A program made the position numbers and the translations under genes. Below, piece by piece: positions 1 to 9,717 of a stretch of 64,000 nt of DNA. The notes below the pieces were generated by a model. That model worked only from the letters and a program-made list of their open reading frames with translations. It searched no databases and was not told where the DNA came from. Numbering within the stretch: position 1 is the stretch's first letter; the number at the start of each line of letters is the position of its first letter. Source of the stretch: Ceriagrion tenellum (lineage: Eukaryota; Arthropoda; Insecta; Odonata; Coenagrionidae); assembly GCA_963169105.1 (NCBI GenBank), contig OY720643.1, positions 102,931,697 to 102,995,696 on the forward strand, written 5' to 3'.

Positions 1-1084
1 AAAATCGTTTTGAAAGATCATTCGATCGTGAATTATATACGAACTGAAGTATTGCAATTGCCGATCAGATACTGTACCTCGTTTTGAACTAAAAGCGATC
101 TGAATTCAAGGATAATATTTTCCACGAGTCTGATTAAGGTGTAACTTTATGGAGCCAAGTAATTTTGAATGAAAACGACAACTTAGTATTTAACCTCTAT
201 CATCTATAATTCCGAAGCTATCATATTATAGCGGAGGAATCTTCGAGATGATTCTGGAAATGGCGGTAGACAGAGGGAAGCTCCCAGAGCCTTGGCAACG
301 GGTGGTTGTTGACGAGAGAGAAATCGACAAGGGATGACTCGAAAAAGAGTGTGTTTGCAAGTGACTTTGAATGTTGCGGTGTTCACACTTTTGGTGAAAT
401 AAACATGCTAAGAGTGTTCCGTAAAATGAATACATAGTTATTTTTTGCAAACACGCTCGTAGCAATATTACTCTCAATAATACCGAGCATGATTTCTGAA
501 ATCCATTGCCATCATTAAGGACCACGACCTTGGTAATGGTTATGAAGTGTTAATACCGTAGTCGGTAGTAGAGTATAGTGCAGAAAGTCAGCTCATTTTC
601 GTCGTATGTCATTTATCATCTTCATTAAAAATAGAACATGTTCCATTATTTCTCGGCGATTCTCCTCATATGTTGTACGTGTAAGGCTAATCCACTCGTT
701 GTTTACGTTTTCCTTTGCAAATATTCTCTCAATCAGATTTAAAGGTTCGAAGAAATTAATAAATTTTTAAGCTCAAAATTTAATATAATACCAATTTAAG
801 AACGGGCTGCTAATTAGATTTAAAGATGAATATAATTCAATATAAATTATTAATGAAATATATAGTTGAGCACATTATTTCTCTGATTGAGGAAATTGTT
901 GCTATCATGCTTCAATGCTTACCAGTATTTTAAACTCCGTATTCCAATATCATCAGTATCGGATCGGTCGTATCAGTATATCGGAGAGATTTAAGTATCG
1001 GTGTCTGAATGTTACGGAAGAAACCGGGCCAAACTTAATAACGGTGATATAATCATAAGCGTAACCGGGCCTACTTTTCTTTAA
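1..1084. other. No gene or repeat recognised
   Basis: AT-rich sequence with only short, unconvincing open frames. I see no splice-framed coding segment, tRNA-like box or terminal-repeat pair. The short frames around 200-525 have skewed composition and no recognisable motif. Confidence 0.5.
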
Positions 1085-1590
1085 CTACATTTGGTAGTAG
1101 TAGTATTAGGGTGATTAGGGTGATTCGACGACTAAGGTCATTCGCACTACGTCAACCTAACATCACGATGTCAAGTTATTTAAAATAAATAATTAAATAG
1201 ACAAATAAAAGCAACACAACTCACATTAAAATGGGCGTGAGATATAACACTAAATAATGGTTGGTCACAAAGAGTTAAAAAGCCCAGACTCTTTTAAAAA
1301 TAACATTATCCGACAGACACAATCAGGATCGTCTCCTAGGACGTGTCCTAGGTCTCCCCTGATGTTCAGCCGGATGCGCAGAGCACGGTACCTATCACAC
1401 ACCGTCAGAAGGTGTCTCACAGTAATGGGAGAGTCGCAATCCTCACAGTAGGGCGGGATCTTCACTTCGGTGAAGAGGTAAGAGTGAGTGAGGGCACAGT
1501 GCCCTATCCTCAACCGTGTGATTGCGACCTCTTACCTGCGAGTCCTCCCGACTAATGTGGGCCGCAGTAAAACCTAAGTGAAACGCCCTT
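1085..1590 (-). mobile_element. LINE 3' fragment with RNase H-like C-terminal tail
   Basis: On the minus strand, about 1575-1265 reads EEVAITRLRIGHCALTHSYL, then PPYCEDCDSPITVRHLL and a CDRY-type motif. This is the C-terminal tail that follows reverse transcriptase and RNase H in I/Jockey-group non-LTR retrotransposons, with its Cys/His cluster visible. A stop follows near 1265. The 3' untranslated part runs to about 1085 and contains GCGAATGACCTTAGTCGTCG, which recurs in slightly different form at 7540-7580, so the two share a 3' end. Only the last ~100 codons survive and upstream reverse transcriptase is missing. The family group is reasonably sure; the exact clade is not. Confidence 0.75.
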
Positions 1591-2520
1591 AAACTTACGA
1601 TGAATAGCCCTAAGGAAATAACTATATCGTCCCATTTATGAGAGCGTCATATTCCCCCGCCGTAACGCAATTAAACTGTTTACACTTATCTTCCCGACCT
1701 GTCGATTGCGTGGCGACATTCTGGATTGCTGTAAAGCATGAGGAAAACTCCAGGGGGAACGCATCCCGTCAACTTCTGTGTTCTGGTGGGTTTACATTAC
1801 CAACTTGGAAATACTACCTGAGAGCAGTGACGTAGTCAGAGAGGAGTGGGGTCTTGGAGCCCCTCTAGTCCCCCACCCTCCGAAATTTTGAATTAATTTT
1901 TTTTATGTGGCACTTAAGGTAGTTAAATATCATATCACCGAGAAATCAATATAAATAAAAATGATTCGGCGTAAATCCAGGAATAAGGAAACAGACGGCA
2001 GTCTCTCTACGGAAAAAACTAAAGTTTCAGCTAATTAGTCGAACCTTAATGAAATTCTAATGGAAATATATGAGCGTTCGACATTTTGGTTTCGAGTGAT
2101 ATGATTTTCAACACATGAATTGGAATGATTTTTGTGCTCTTGCGTAAATTTGACAGATATATTCTCATTTTATTTTGAACCTTTCGTGTCTCTGTGAGTT
2201 ATCCTCGGCTGTTTGATTGCATTAACGGATGGTTATTAGATATTCATGAAGTCCAAGGCACGGGTGTCTAAAATTATTGGAAAACAATGGTATTTTGTCA
2301 CATTAGGTTGGACGCCCTCCTCTGCTGTCTTCATACCACACAAGATACTCAGTTTAAGGTAATTTATAATCTGTAGTCTGTAAAATATCTAATCATCTCT
2401 GTTGAAAGTAGTTTGAAGCGAAATATTATATCATCCAGAAATCAATCGATATAGTTTCATTTTGAAGAGAAATATCTCACCCTTCCAAAGATATCAAAAT
2501 ATCAGTCCCTTGCCGAACTA
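1591..2520. other. Unassigned stretch with one transposon-end-like motif
   Basis: No coding segment is supported. At 1825-1839 the sequence CAGTGACGTAGTCAG resembles the terminal repeat of hAT-type elements in style, but I found no inverted partner nearby, so no element is called. Confidence 0.4.
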
Positions 2521-2521
2521 C

Positions 2522-2719
2522 TACCGACCGCCCGTCCGCATCTGCCAAATATTCTCGACCTACAATTCCGGGCGGAGCGGACAGAGACGGACGGTGGCGG
2601 ACGGAGGCCAGGAGGAATAGTATGCGCCAACTCACGGAATTACCCGTATTTCAGTTAGGCATATCTTGGGAGGGAGGAAGCGGACGTAGGCGGGAAGATA
2701 AGTGAGCGTTGGGCTTAAG
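2522..2719. repeat. GC-rich dispersed repeat, copy 1
   Basis: A locally GC- and CpG-rich block built from variants of GCGGACGGAGGC. It starts with GACCGCCCGTCCGCATC and ends GCGGGAAGATAAGTGAGCG before TTAA. A diverged second copy lies at 3152-3323 with the same internal words and a similar right end. It is probably a short non-autonomous DNA element, but I cannot define clean inverted ends or a target duplication. Confidence 0.5.
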
Positions 2720-2855
2720 AGTATTCCATTTTTTTCAAATCAGCCGCCCGTTTATTGGCATAATACTCCCAGAAACTGAACCCCTATAGAACGACCATCT
2801 TTCAGCGCAACTGTCGGCGGTCGCTTAATACAGGTTTCATTATTCATGTGTGGGA

Positions 2856-3110
2856 TGAGTCATCGCGCCTGGAAAGGATATGCACGGCTGCTTCCAAAAG
2901 TCTCCTCTCCTTTATTACCGTACCAAGCACTTCCTGGTTCGTCTTCCTTTCCGTCCATCCCACTTTCTCCATCCTCCTCAAAAACCACATCTCAGAAGCC
3001 TGCATTCCTTTTTCGTCCACTTTACTCAGAGTCCAGTTTTCTGAGCCAATAAATGCAACACTCCATTAAACTCTTCACCAAACTTTTCACCCAGAAACCA
3101 GTTTCCTCAT
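2856..3110 (-). mobile_element. LINE fragment, C-terminal end of reverse transcriptase ORF
   Basis: The minus strand encodes, with small frame breaks, a segment containing FLRRMEKVGWTERKTNQEVL. It matches the C-terminal part of the larger LINE at 44407-46590, which reads WMWRRMEKVRWTERKTNKEV at the same place. Only the post-RT tail is left, so this is a dead 3' fragment. It lies between the two GC-rich repeat copies. Confidence 0.7.
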
Positions 3111-3151
3111 ACGGCTAACCGCCTCCATAGTGCAATCCTCCTTGAAGTACC

Positions 3152-3323
3152 CCAGCGCTGGCTTCCGTCCGTCTCCTCTCGGAGACTGCGGGCCCAAGTC
3201 CATTATCGTTCAGTTTTGGCGGACGGAGGCGGACGGCGTAGTATGCGAACCCCTCGGAAAAAAACGAGAGGAAGCGGACGGAAGCCGGACGGAGGCGGGA
3301 GGATAGGTGTGCGGTGGCCTTTA
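3152..3323. repeat. GC-rich dispersed repeat, copy 2
   Basis: Shares GCGGACGGAGGC-type words and a right end GGGAGGATAGGTGTGCGGTG with the copy at 2522-2719. It is followed by TTTAA. See copy 1 for interpretation. Confidence 0.5.
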
Positions 3324-3882
3324 ATGCGACGTTTTGTTAAAACCTACACAGATGGCGTTTATTTCCTCCTTATTTAGTTGCTCCTGGGAAATTTCAATAC
3401 CTACATATTAACATGTTGATGTGCACACACTGTGAAGTCGGAATTAATCGACCAAGGTTCCCCTGAAAAATGGTCTCTGAGAGGGGTGGTCGCTTGATAG
3501 GAGTGTTCGTTAAGGGGGGTTTCAATGTAAAATATTTTTGCATATCCTCCCCAAATTTTCTGAAGTTCTGAGTACCACCCCAGCCCGCTCCGAAAATATT
3601 TTTATGACTCTCTCTGCTTCATTACCCCCTTTTTTCGGCGCCAATGTCTGGAGGAGATAAGAAGGTAGAGGTGGTTGGAAAAAGTAATTTGGGGAGGGGA
3701 TGCTGAAGTGATATTGAGCAAATGTTTGATGAGCGAGGAAGAGAGAGAATAGACTTCGAGGATGAGGTAGGACGTGGGCGAAGATGAAGAAAGAAATCCT
3801 GTACGGAGGTAGTGGCCTGTTCCCACGAAAGTCTGAAAGAATTTCACTGTCCTCCATTTAAACCTACCGCAACAGGTAGATC

Positions 3883-4368
3883 CATTGAGGTAGATGGAGA
3901 GGGCGCTTCCTATTGTGGCCAATGCCAGAAGCTGTAACGTGGGCGTGGCCTGTCCGCCATCTTCGTTAACCCGGTTTTTCCTTTTGCGCTTACGGGCTGA
4001 CACGCTAACTTTGCAATTTAACGATGTTTTCCATTGATTATTTCATGCATTTACTTATTAAAAGTGGATTCTCCTTACAAATATCATTTATTTTGTTTAA
4101 TTAAAAATAATACGCATTATTAGTGAAAACTATGGTAAAATCGTGGACAATCTGTGTGAATCCTAGGTAACCAGTATGTGTTTCAGGAGTTGCATGCCAT
4201 ATATTTCAAACTAATGATGGATATTCTTGCTTTAGATCTGTTTATTCGTCCATACCGCCGCGATATCCTAAAGAGAGGAAGGAAAAATGAGGGATAACAA
4301 ATATGGTAGTTATTTCGGTAGTCAGGCTACAGTTTGATGACGTAATGCCCTCTCCATCTACCACAATG
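3883..4368. mobile_element. Short TIR element (family A), 486 bp, with perfect 8-bp target duplication
   Basis: The left end reads CATTGAGGTAGATGGAGAGG and the right end is its inverse with one mismatch (about 22 bp of inverted repeat, ending at 4368). GGTAGATC is duplicated exactly at 3875-3882 and 4369-4376. An 8-bp duplication with short inverted ends fits the hAT or P superfamilies; no transposase is encoded, so this is non-autonomous. The same family recurs at 15390-16295 and 21599-21910, sharing an internal block containing GTGAAAACTATGGTAAAAT. The boundaries are certain; the superfamily is inferred. Confidence 0.85.
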
Positions 4369-4666
4369 GGTAGATCATTCTATCAACAATGAATCATTCC
4401 GAGTTCAACAATGCCTCTTTTTATTTTCTTCAGGCATTACTAAGTGATTTATACCAATACTCTAATGTCAGCTTCCATAGGCCTTTCAGTGGACCTAGTG
4501 ATCAGGGCATCATTGGTGTGAATTTATGACTTTTAATTCTGAAATATGCATGTAAGGAAAACTCCTGCATTCCATTTCATGAATTTTCTCTCCGGCCATT
4601 GTGTGCTGTACTGAGGCGTTATGCTCCGCTCTATCTAGTGTCCATGCGAAGAGAGCCAACCCAAAA

Positions 4667-4871
4667 GACCGCTTTACACGGAACATTTTATTGTATGTAC
4701 AAACGAATGTATTATAGAATGTACAAGAAACTGAATGGAATTAGAGCAGGTTCTATTTCCCGTTAAGTCATTCAGATAATCATACAATTTGCCGCTTTAC
4801 ACGGTACCATTTCCTTCATGAAGGAATTTGTATATTCGTTTGTACAATAAAATGTACCGTGTAAAGCAGCC
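4667..4871. mobile_element. Short TIR element (family B), copy 1
   Basis: Left end GACCGCTTTACACGGAACAT and right end inverse of GGCTGCTTTACACGGTACAT; inverted similarity extends about 45 bp. The terminal word CCGCTTTACACGGTAC also occurs internally near 4793 in direct orientation. A second copy with the same layout is at 38225-38432. It encodes nothing. The GGCCGC-like ends and the TTAA on the right suggest Harbinger-type insertion, but no clean duplication is visible. Confidence 0.75.
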
Positions 4872-4878
4872 TTAACAG

Positions 4879-4982
4879 TTGCGCGAAATTACGCAGAGAA
4901 AAAACCATCCACCTTGACCGGGATTCGATCCTGGATACCTTGATTTCCGGCCGAGTATTTTAGCCAGTTCAGCTACCGAATT
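4879..4982 (-). mobile_element. tRNA-derived SINE, left member of a head-to-head pair
   Basis: On the minus strand a box A-like TAGCTGAACTGGC is followed by a box B-like GGATCGAATCCC at tRNA-like spacing, then a tail with TTTTTTCTCTGCGTAATTTC. The same tail type follows the copies at 5045-5140 and 30861-30985. It does not fold as a functional tRNA. Confidence 0.7.
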
Positions 4983-4995
4983 TTAGTCACTAAAA

Positions 4996-5140
4996 TCCAC
5001 AGGGAAAGAGGACGCCTTGGTAGCTCGAATCCACAGAGGAAGTGGACGCCTCGGTACCTTAACTGGCTAGGGATTAGGGTTCAAATCCCGGTCAAGGCGG
5101 ATGATATTTTCTCTGTGGAATTTCGCACGATTGTACATTG
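4996..5140 (+). mobile_element. tRNA-derived SINE, right member of a head-to-head pair
   Basis: Box B-like GGTTCAAATCCC and the tail ATTTTCTCTGTGGAATTTCG mirror the inverted copy at 4879-4982. The head is partly duplicated in tandem: ATCCACAG...GACGCCT(T/C)GGTA occurs near 4996 and again near 5030. The two SINEs thus form an inverted pair, likely from two insertions or a rearrangement. Confidence 0.65.
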
Positions 5141-5634
5141 CGAGTGACTCCGTAAAAGTGGAATTCCGTGGCTAGTCCCGGATAGTTTTAAATCTGTCTA
5201 ACAGTTACATTATGATTATTGGAAATAAGTAGGATACGGAGGAGTTGGGTGGACAAAATATCAAGACTGAATGTTTACCCTTAGGCAAATTAGGTACGAC
5301 CCTCCGTAAAAACAAGTAGTCCTAATCGTGGGTGTGCTATAAGTGAAAAGCATTCAGCGTATTTTTCCTTTTTATAGTACATTGTGAAACAAAAACTGGG
5401 TACAGAGATACCTTATTTCCGGAGGCCATCAATGATTTCGACGAAAACAAAACCAGGCACTAAACAGTCAATAATTATCTCAATTTACTTCCATTCCTCT
5501 TCCAACCCCTTCTTCTTATTCTCTCCCTTCCTGTGCTACAATATTCCCTTCGTGTGTTTGTTTGCGGTTACTGAATGTCATGTTACATGTCTTACTCCAA
5601 ATGAGCAAAGCCCAAAAATCATGTGCGTCACAGC

Positions 5635-5895
5635 CAGGGGCGATCCCAGGGGATACATCCCCCCCCGAAATTGTTGCGTTTTACAAAACAATTTTAACAA
5701 CTAGACGTAGTTATCAAATACAACATTAAACACTCCGATCACTGATCTGAAAAGTATAATAGTTGTTATTATGCTCATTATTATATAGATTTGATGATGT
5801 AACAGTTTTATAGTCTTTTTAGGGTGACTGAAAATTGCCATAATTTAATGGTAGTCTCCCCCCGCCCCCAAAATAAAGTCCTGGGATCGCCCCTG
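5635..5895. mobile_element. hAT-type non-autonomous element, 261 bp
   Basis: Perfect 16-bp terminal inverted repeats CAGGGGCGATCCCAGG / CCTGGGATCGCCCCTG. Flanking 8-mers GTCACAGC (5627-5634) and GACACAGC (5896-5903) match at 7 of 8 positions. CAGGG ends plus an 8-bp duplication are diagnostic of hAT elements. There is no coding capacity. The perfect ends suggest a fairly young insertion. Confidence 0.88.
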
Positions 5896-6069
5896 GACAC
5901 AGCATTAGACAAACTAGGGTTCATCAAGCGTGAAATAAGAACCCCCTGTGATGAAAAATTAAAAGTGAGGTGTAACTTCTCTCTGGTTTGGCCACACCTC
6001 GAAAACACCTCGAGCATTTTGGACCATAGTTAATTGAGTAAAGTATTATGTATAATATTTAACATAAAA

Positions 6070-6590
6070 TAATAAATACAAAGGAAAGCTGCACGCTTCG
6101 TTCAAAGCTACTACGAGCGACCATGTAGTGTTTTTCAGCTTTTAGAGTGATTGCGTTGGGAACCGTAAGAGACTCGTAAGATGCGCGCTAGGCTTAGCTT
6201 GCTTGAGGAATTCAGTACTGGAATGTATCAGAGCGACACATAGGATATTATCATGACGCCTCGCTACATTTCTAGGTCTGACGGTAGCGATAAAATAAGG
6301 GTGATGCATTGCCGAACAGATAGGTACAACTACTCGTTCTTTCCGCGCACAATAAGCCATCACAATAAAAACTGAGCTCCACTAGAATGTATAGCTCCCG
6401 GTTGGAAACCCGAGAGCTATACATTCTAAGTATTCGCCGGGAAAGCCTTAAATCTTAAATGAACTCCACTAAATACACTCCCATAATACACGTCACCATT
6501 TCACCTCCCTAAACCTTATCCCTTACTTCTTTACACGGCTGGTGTCCCGGCACCCCCTGCCACACGCCCATGCGGCGTCTGGCAAGGTAT
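6070..6590 (-). repeat. Dispersed repeat family C, long copy, interrupted by a 75-bp insertion
   Basis: Read on the minus strand it runs from GGCGTGTGGCAGGGGGTG near 6560, through GTGCGCGGAAAGAACGAG, to GAACGAAGCGTGCAGC near 6090. Two other long copies are at 9718-10140 and 16954-17395 on the plus strand, and short head-only copies are at 21041, 23186, 31812 and 60485. The consensus begins CTACATCTACAT and is about 430 bp. It encodes no obvious protein and I see no terminal repeats, so its class is open. A hairpin element is inserted at 6385-6459. Confidence 0.75.
6385..6459 (+). mobile_element. 75-bp hairpin insertion with 12-nt target duplication
   Basis: TGAGCTCCACTA (6373-6384) and TGAACTCCACTA (6460-6471) flank the insert, 11 of 12 identical. 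The paralogous repeat at 17091-17101 keeps the uninterrupted site. The insert is a 19-bp hairpin (6385-6403 with 6408-6427) followed by TAAGTATTCGCCGGGAAAGC, the same arrangement as the minus strand of 22140-22274. It lacks the hammerhead core present there. A variable-length duplication suggests a retroelement such as a Penelope-like terminal repeat; that class is inferred. Confidence 0.75.
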
Positions 6591-7390
6591 GTAGTATATT
6601 GCTTTAGAACCCCATAGGACAGTAAATCGTTTTTTTTTCTAAATCTAATTGAATTGATTATGACAACGTCAAATTTGTGTGATTCTTATATCTTGGAAAA
6701 ATGCGTGACATCGATTTATTTGCCTGTAGTTCGACGGAGACACCGATTCATATTGTTTTGTTATTTTTTCATTGCTGATAATCTCGATTTGTAATTTTTG
6801 AAAAATTTACCAGTGCGATATGACCTCTGGTATGCTCATGCTTGTCCGATAGGGGCAGATTCCGTAGTGCAAAAATCATTTTCTAATCCTAAATCTAACT
6901 TCTCCCCTCATGGATATTGTGCAAACACCACCTGCCAAACTCCTTTTGACAGCTCGCAGATAAGCACGTTTATGTAAAATATTCCCATCCATAATATTTT
7001 TATTTGTTAAATAGGTAGGTGGTTTTTTTTGGGTGCTTCGACGACACAGTCATTTTGCACCACAATACGTCATATTTATGGAAAACGTAAGAGTTACGGC
7101 TCTCTGTAATAAAGTTATCGGCATTAATCCCTAGGTCAAAGCAAAAATATTTTTGCACCCTAATGATTAATGAAAAGACCAGTATCCTTGAAAAACAGAA
7201 ACTCGCGGCGAAGGGCGTTTGTGTCATTGCCTGGGATAGAACATTGGTCTCATATCTGCAGCCTGTTACGCACTCTCTCTAGCTTTGTGTGTCTCGAGCG
7301 ATCGAATTTCAGATTTAGGGGAGTCCTCTTTTACAATTAACTCATTAGATTAACACAAACAGTTATTCTCTGGGCAGTGAATAATATACG

Positions 7391-7459
7391 CAGGCGGGAT
7401 TCGAACCCACGACCCTCGGGTTAGCAGGCGAGGCCTAAACCCCTCCGCCACCGGGGCCG
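7391..7459 (-). mobile_element. tRNA-derived SINE head
   Basis: Minus strand: GGCCCCGGTGGCGGAGGGGT at the front and GTGGGTTCGAATCCCGCCTG at the end, with an intact box B. The acceptor strands do not pair as in a working tRNA, so I call a SINE head rather than a tRNA gene. Confidence 0.6.
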
Positions 7460-7479
7460 ACAGTATCTGTCACACCCCG

Positions 7480-7600
7480 TCAGGGTAGGTCTTATGCTGA
7501 GAGGGCACTCGCAGTCATCAGTCAATGATTGAAAGGATTGGATTTTGGGGAGGCGACCGACAGCTAAGGTCATTTGCACCATAGGGGATAGGTAAGGGAG
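7480..7600 (-). mobile_element. LINE 3' end fragment
   Basis: The minus strand carries CAAATGACCTTAGCTGTCGG followed by a C-rich run and AAAATCCAATCC. The first part matches the 3' untranslated end of the LINE at 1085-1590. No coding sequence remains. Confidence 0.6.
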
Positions 7601-7762
7601 GAAGGGTGGATAGAAATCCGGCGTCGGCATTAGCCTGCTCTTAAAGAAAGGCGCCAAGGGGACCACGGCTTAACGTCTCATCCGACAGACGGAGTACTTC
7701 ACTTGAAGTTCCCTCCACAAGACATTTTAGTAGAGATCGGGTTTCCTCTGAAAAACATCCTC

Positions 7763-7835
7763 CTCTGCAGGGATTGGAACCCGGGCCGTCCGTATAGTTA
7801 ACCAGTACTCTCGCCACCACACCAACCCGATCCCC
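7763..7835 (-). mobile_element. tRNA-derived SINE head inside maltase intron 1
   Basis: Minus strand GGTTGGTGTGGTGGCGAGAG with box B-like CCCGGGTTCCAATCCCTGC. Its 5' edge lies only about 20 nt downstream of the maltase exon-1 splice donor at 7855-7854, which appears intact. Confidence 0.6.
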
Positions 7836-7855
7836 TTCAGCCAATGATTTCCTAC

Positions 7856-8051
7856 CTTTGATGTCACCGTATCCGTCGCCATCGCTGTCCTTGAAGGACA
7901 AAGGGTATATCTGGTAAATCACCGTCTTCTGCCACCAGTCCAAATGTTTCCCCTTTGTGTCGTTCCAAATGGAATATTCCGCCAGCGAACAGAGCACTAG
8001 ATTGAGGACGAAAAACGAGTGTAGGAAGAGAGACATTTTGGTTGTAGGCAT
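7856..8051 (-). CDS. Maltase/alpha-glucosidase (GH13 family), first coding exon only
   Basis: Insect maltases are secreted or membrane-anchored GH13 enzymes that release glucose from maltose, sucrose and related sugars in gut, salivary gland or hemolymph. The exon starts at ATG 8051 (MPTTKMSLFLHS) or at the internal ATG 8036, which has a better CAAAATG context. A hydrophobic stretch, roughly FLHSFFVLNLVLCSLA, is a signal peptide. It is followed by the family N-terminal signature WWQKTVIYQIYPLSFKDSDG, then DGYGDIKG. In known members this reads WW-x-x-x-x-x-YQIYPRSFxDSDGDGIGDL; Leu here replaces the usual Arg after YQIYP. The coding sequence ends at a good donor, AAAG^GTAGGA (7855-7854), leaving phase 1. 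The next expected segment (a LDYL/WLSP motif) is not found leftward on the minus strand, so intron 1 exceeds 7.8 kb or this is a detached exon. Family assignment is firm; whether the gene is active is unknown. Confidence 0.85.
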
Positions 8052-8329
8052 CTGTGGCACTGCCGTAACCAGACTGGGAGGGAATACGTCTTACGGGAAA
8101 ATTTTATTGGGGGAGCCGAGGGGAGAGGGACTTGGGCGCTTCCAATTGTGGAGTGAGGCACGTGTGGAGATAATGTAACTGCGCAAGAATTCGAAGAAGA
8201 TACGGCGTCACTCACTTACAGAGGACGAGTCGCATAAAATTGGAAAAGGATTGAAACCTTTGTTTCTCCACCAGTTTCAAGCCCGCAGACTACCAAAATA
8301 CTCATTAAAATCCCATGGCATAAATGTTA

Positions 8330-8790
8330 CATGCATACATATATCCAATCACGCCGTTCCCTTTCGGGGTAGGCAGAGTCACTAAGTTTCACTCATAAAT
8401 ACGTATTTGTACGCCTAACGACGCTTTGTAATTTCCTGCATACTGATCTATCCTTGCAAACCTCTTTAGCCTCATTGACTCCCATACACTGCTTCATACA
8501 CGCCCTCCTGTTTTTAAGACTCCTAACATTCCTCCTCCTAAGAATTTCCTCAACCACAACTTTCTCGACCTACCTCTCCCTCTCGCACCATTCATTTCAC
8601 TCATATATATCTGCTCCGTTATTCGACTCTCATCCATTCTCTCAACATGGCCAAACCAACGAAGCGCACTCCTTTCACAAATGTCCATTACTGGAGCATA
8701 TAACCCACATTTATTTATTGCCCAATCATTCCTGACCCTATCCATCCTACTTTTGCCTCAAATACTCCTCAGATAACTCACACCCACGGC
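8330..8790 (-). mobile_element. LINE fragment (family D), C-terminal end and 3' tail
   Basis: Minus strand 8745-8494 reads MDRVRNDWAINKCG, then RWFGHVERMDESRI and NGARGRGRSRKLWL. This is the C-terminal signature (GHVERMD, GRGRPRK) of non-LTR retrotransposon polyproteins. The downstream 3' region to about 8330 matches a second copy at 54990-55450. This copy keeps CpG sites that the second copy has lost (compare CACGCCCTCC with CATGCCCTCC). Confidence 0.8.
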
Positions 8791-8799
8791 GTTTAGTCT

Positions 8800-9716
8800 A
8801 CTCTTATTTATATCCTGACATACCCATGTTATAAATGTTAAATAAAATAAATACAAATTTAAAATCCATAAGAATCTGGTTGCCCCTCCAGCTCAAAAGG
8901 AAAATTGGTTACCTCACTAATTTTTCCCTACTCTCATTATAAATAACTGACTGCAGGGCATGGCTAGTAAATAACCAAAATAGGTTTTTGGAATCTTGAT
9001 TTTCAACGAACATTTTTTCCGATATTAAGACAGTGTTTAGGTTCAGATGTATCTGCCTCAAGAATCGAGGCAACTCGTGGAGATAGCCGCACAAAGATGC
9101 TGATCAGCACAATTCATACCCGGACGTTTAGGATTCCCTCGAATATTCATTTTACACTAATGGGTTTGGACCACCTAAGAGCAAGATGCTAGTTGAAGTA
9201 GACCCATCGCTGCTCTATGAAGATTCTACGAAAAAAAAATTCCACATTGGATAATATTGTATGATTTTTTTAATGGCTCAACCTTTATAGACTTATGAAA
9301 AATCTAGGGAATAATATTTAGAAAAATGAATGCGTTTTTTTCTCGAAATCTATTTTAAGATGAAGCACCTCTATGAATTATTACTTCCTTATCAAGGTCT
9401 CTGTTACTGTGAAATCTGGATTGAAGATTGGCGTGAAATCCCGTCGAAGGGAGAATGCATAAAAAAGCGTTCAAAGGATGTAGCGAGTAGGAGATTGGAA
9501 AAAGCCTCGCTTACGTGTGTACTTGCTTAGTAGCTTAGAAGTTCAGTCTTATAAAATAAATTCTGTATCTTCAGTATTACGATATATACATCAACATGTA
9601 CTAATTACTCTACAAGACACCAAAAGGGTCTTTGGCATACACTTTATGCTTCTTACCACTCCTTAAATCTCAAGGCATATTTCTAATACGGCCTCAATTG
9701 CTACTGGAGAGAAACT
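8800..9716. other. No feature recognised
   Basis: AT-rich sequence. The short frames near 9330-9530 show no known motif or splice framing. Confidence 0.5.
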
Positions 9717-9717
9717 T

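Noticed and set aside
1825..1839. Transposon end CAGTGACGTAGTCAG
   Set aside because: No inverted partner or target duplication found within the neighbourhood.
3522..4003. 111- and 133-codon minus-strand frames
   Set aside because: Two frames over the same bases, one crossing the left end of the family A element; no protein signature.
7391..7459. Functional tRNA gene on the minus strand
   Set aside because: Box B is intact but acceptor strands do not pair properly; better read as a SINE head.
7421..7666. Second maltase exon in the minus frame left of exon 1
   Set aside because: The translation has none of the expected GH13 motifs and spans SINE and LINE pieces.
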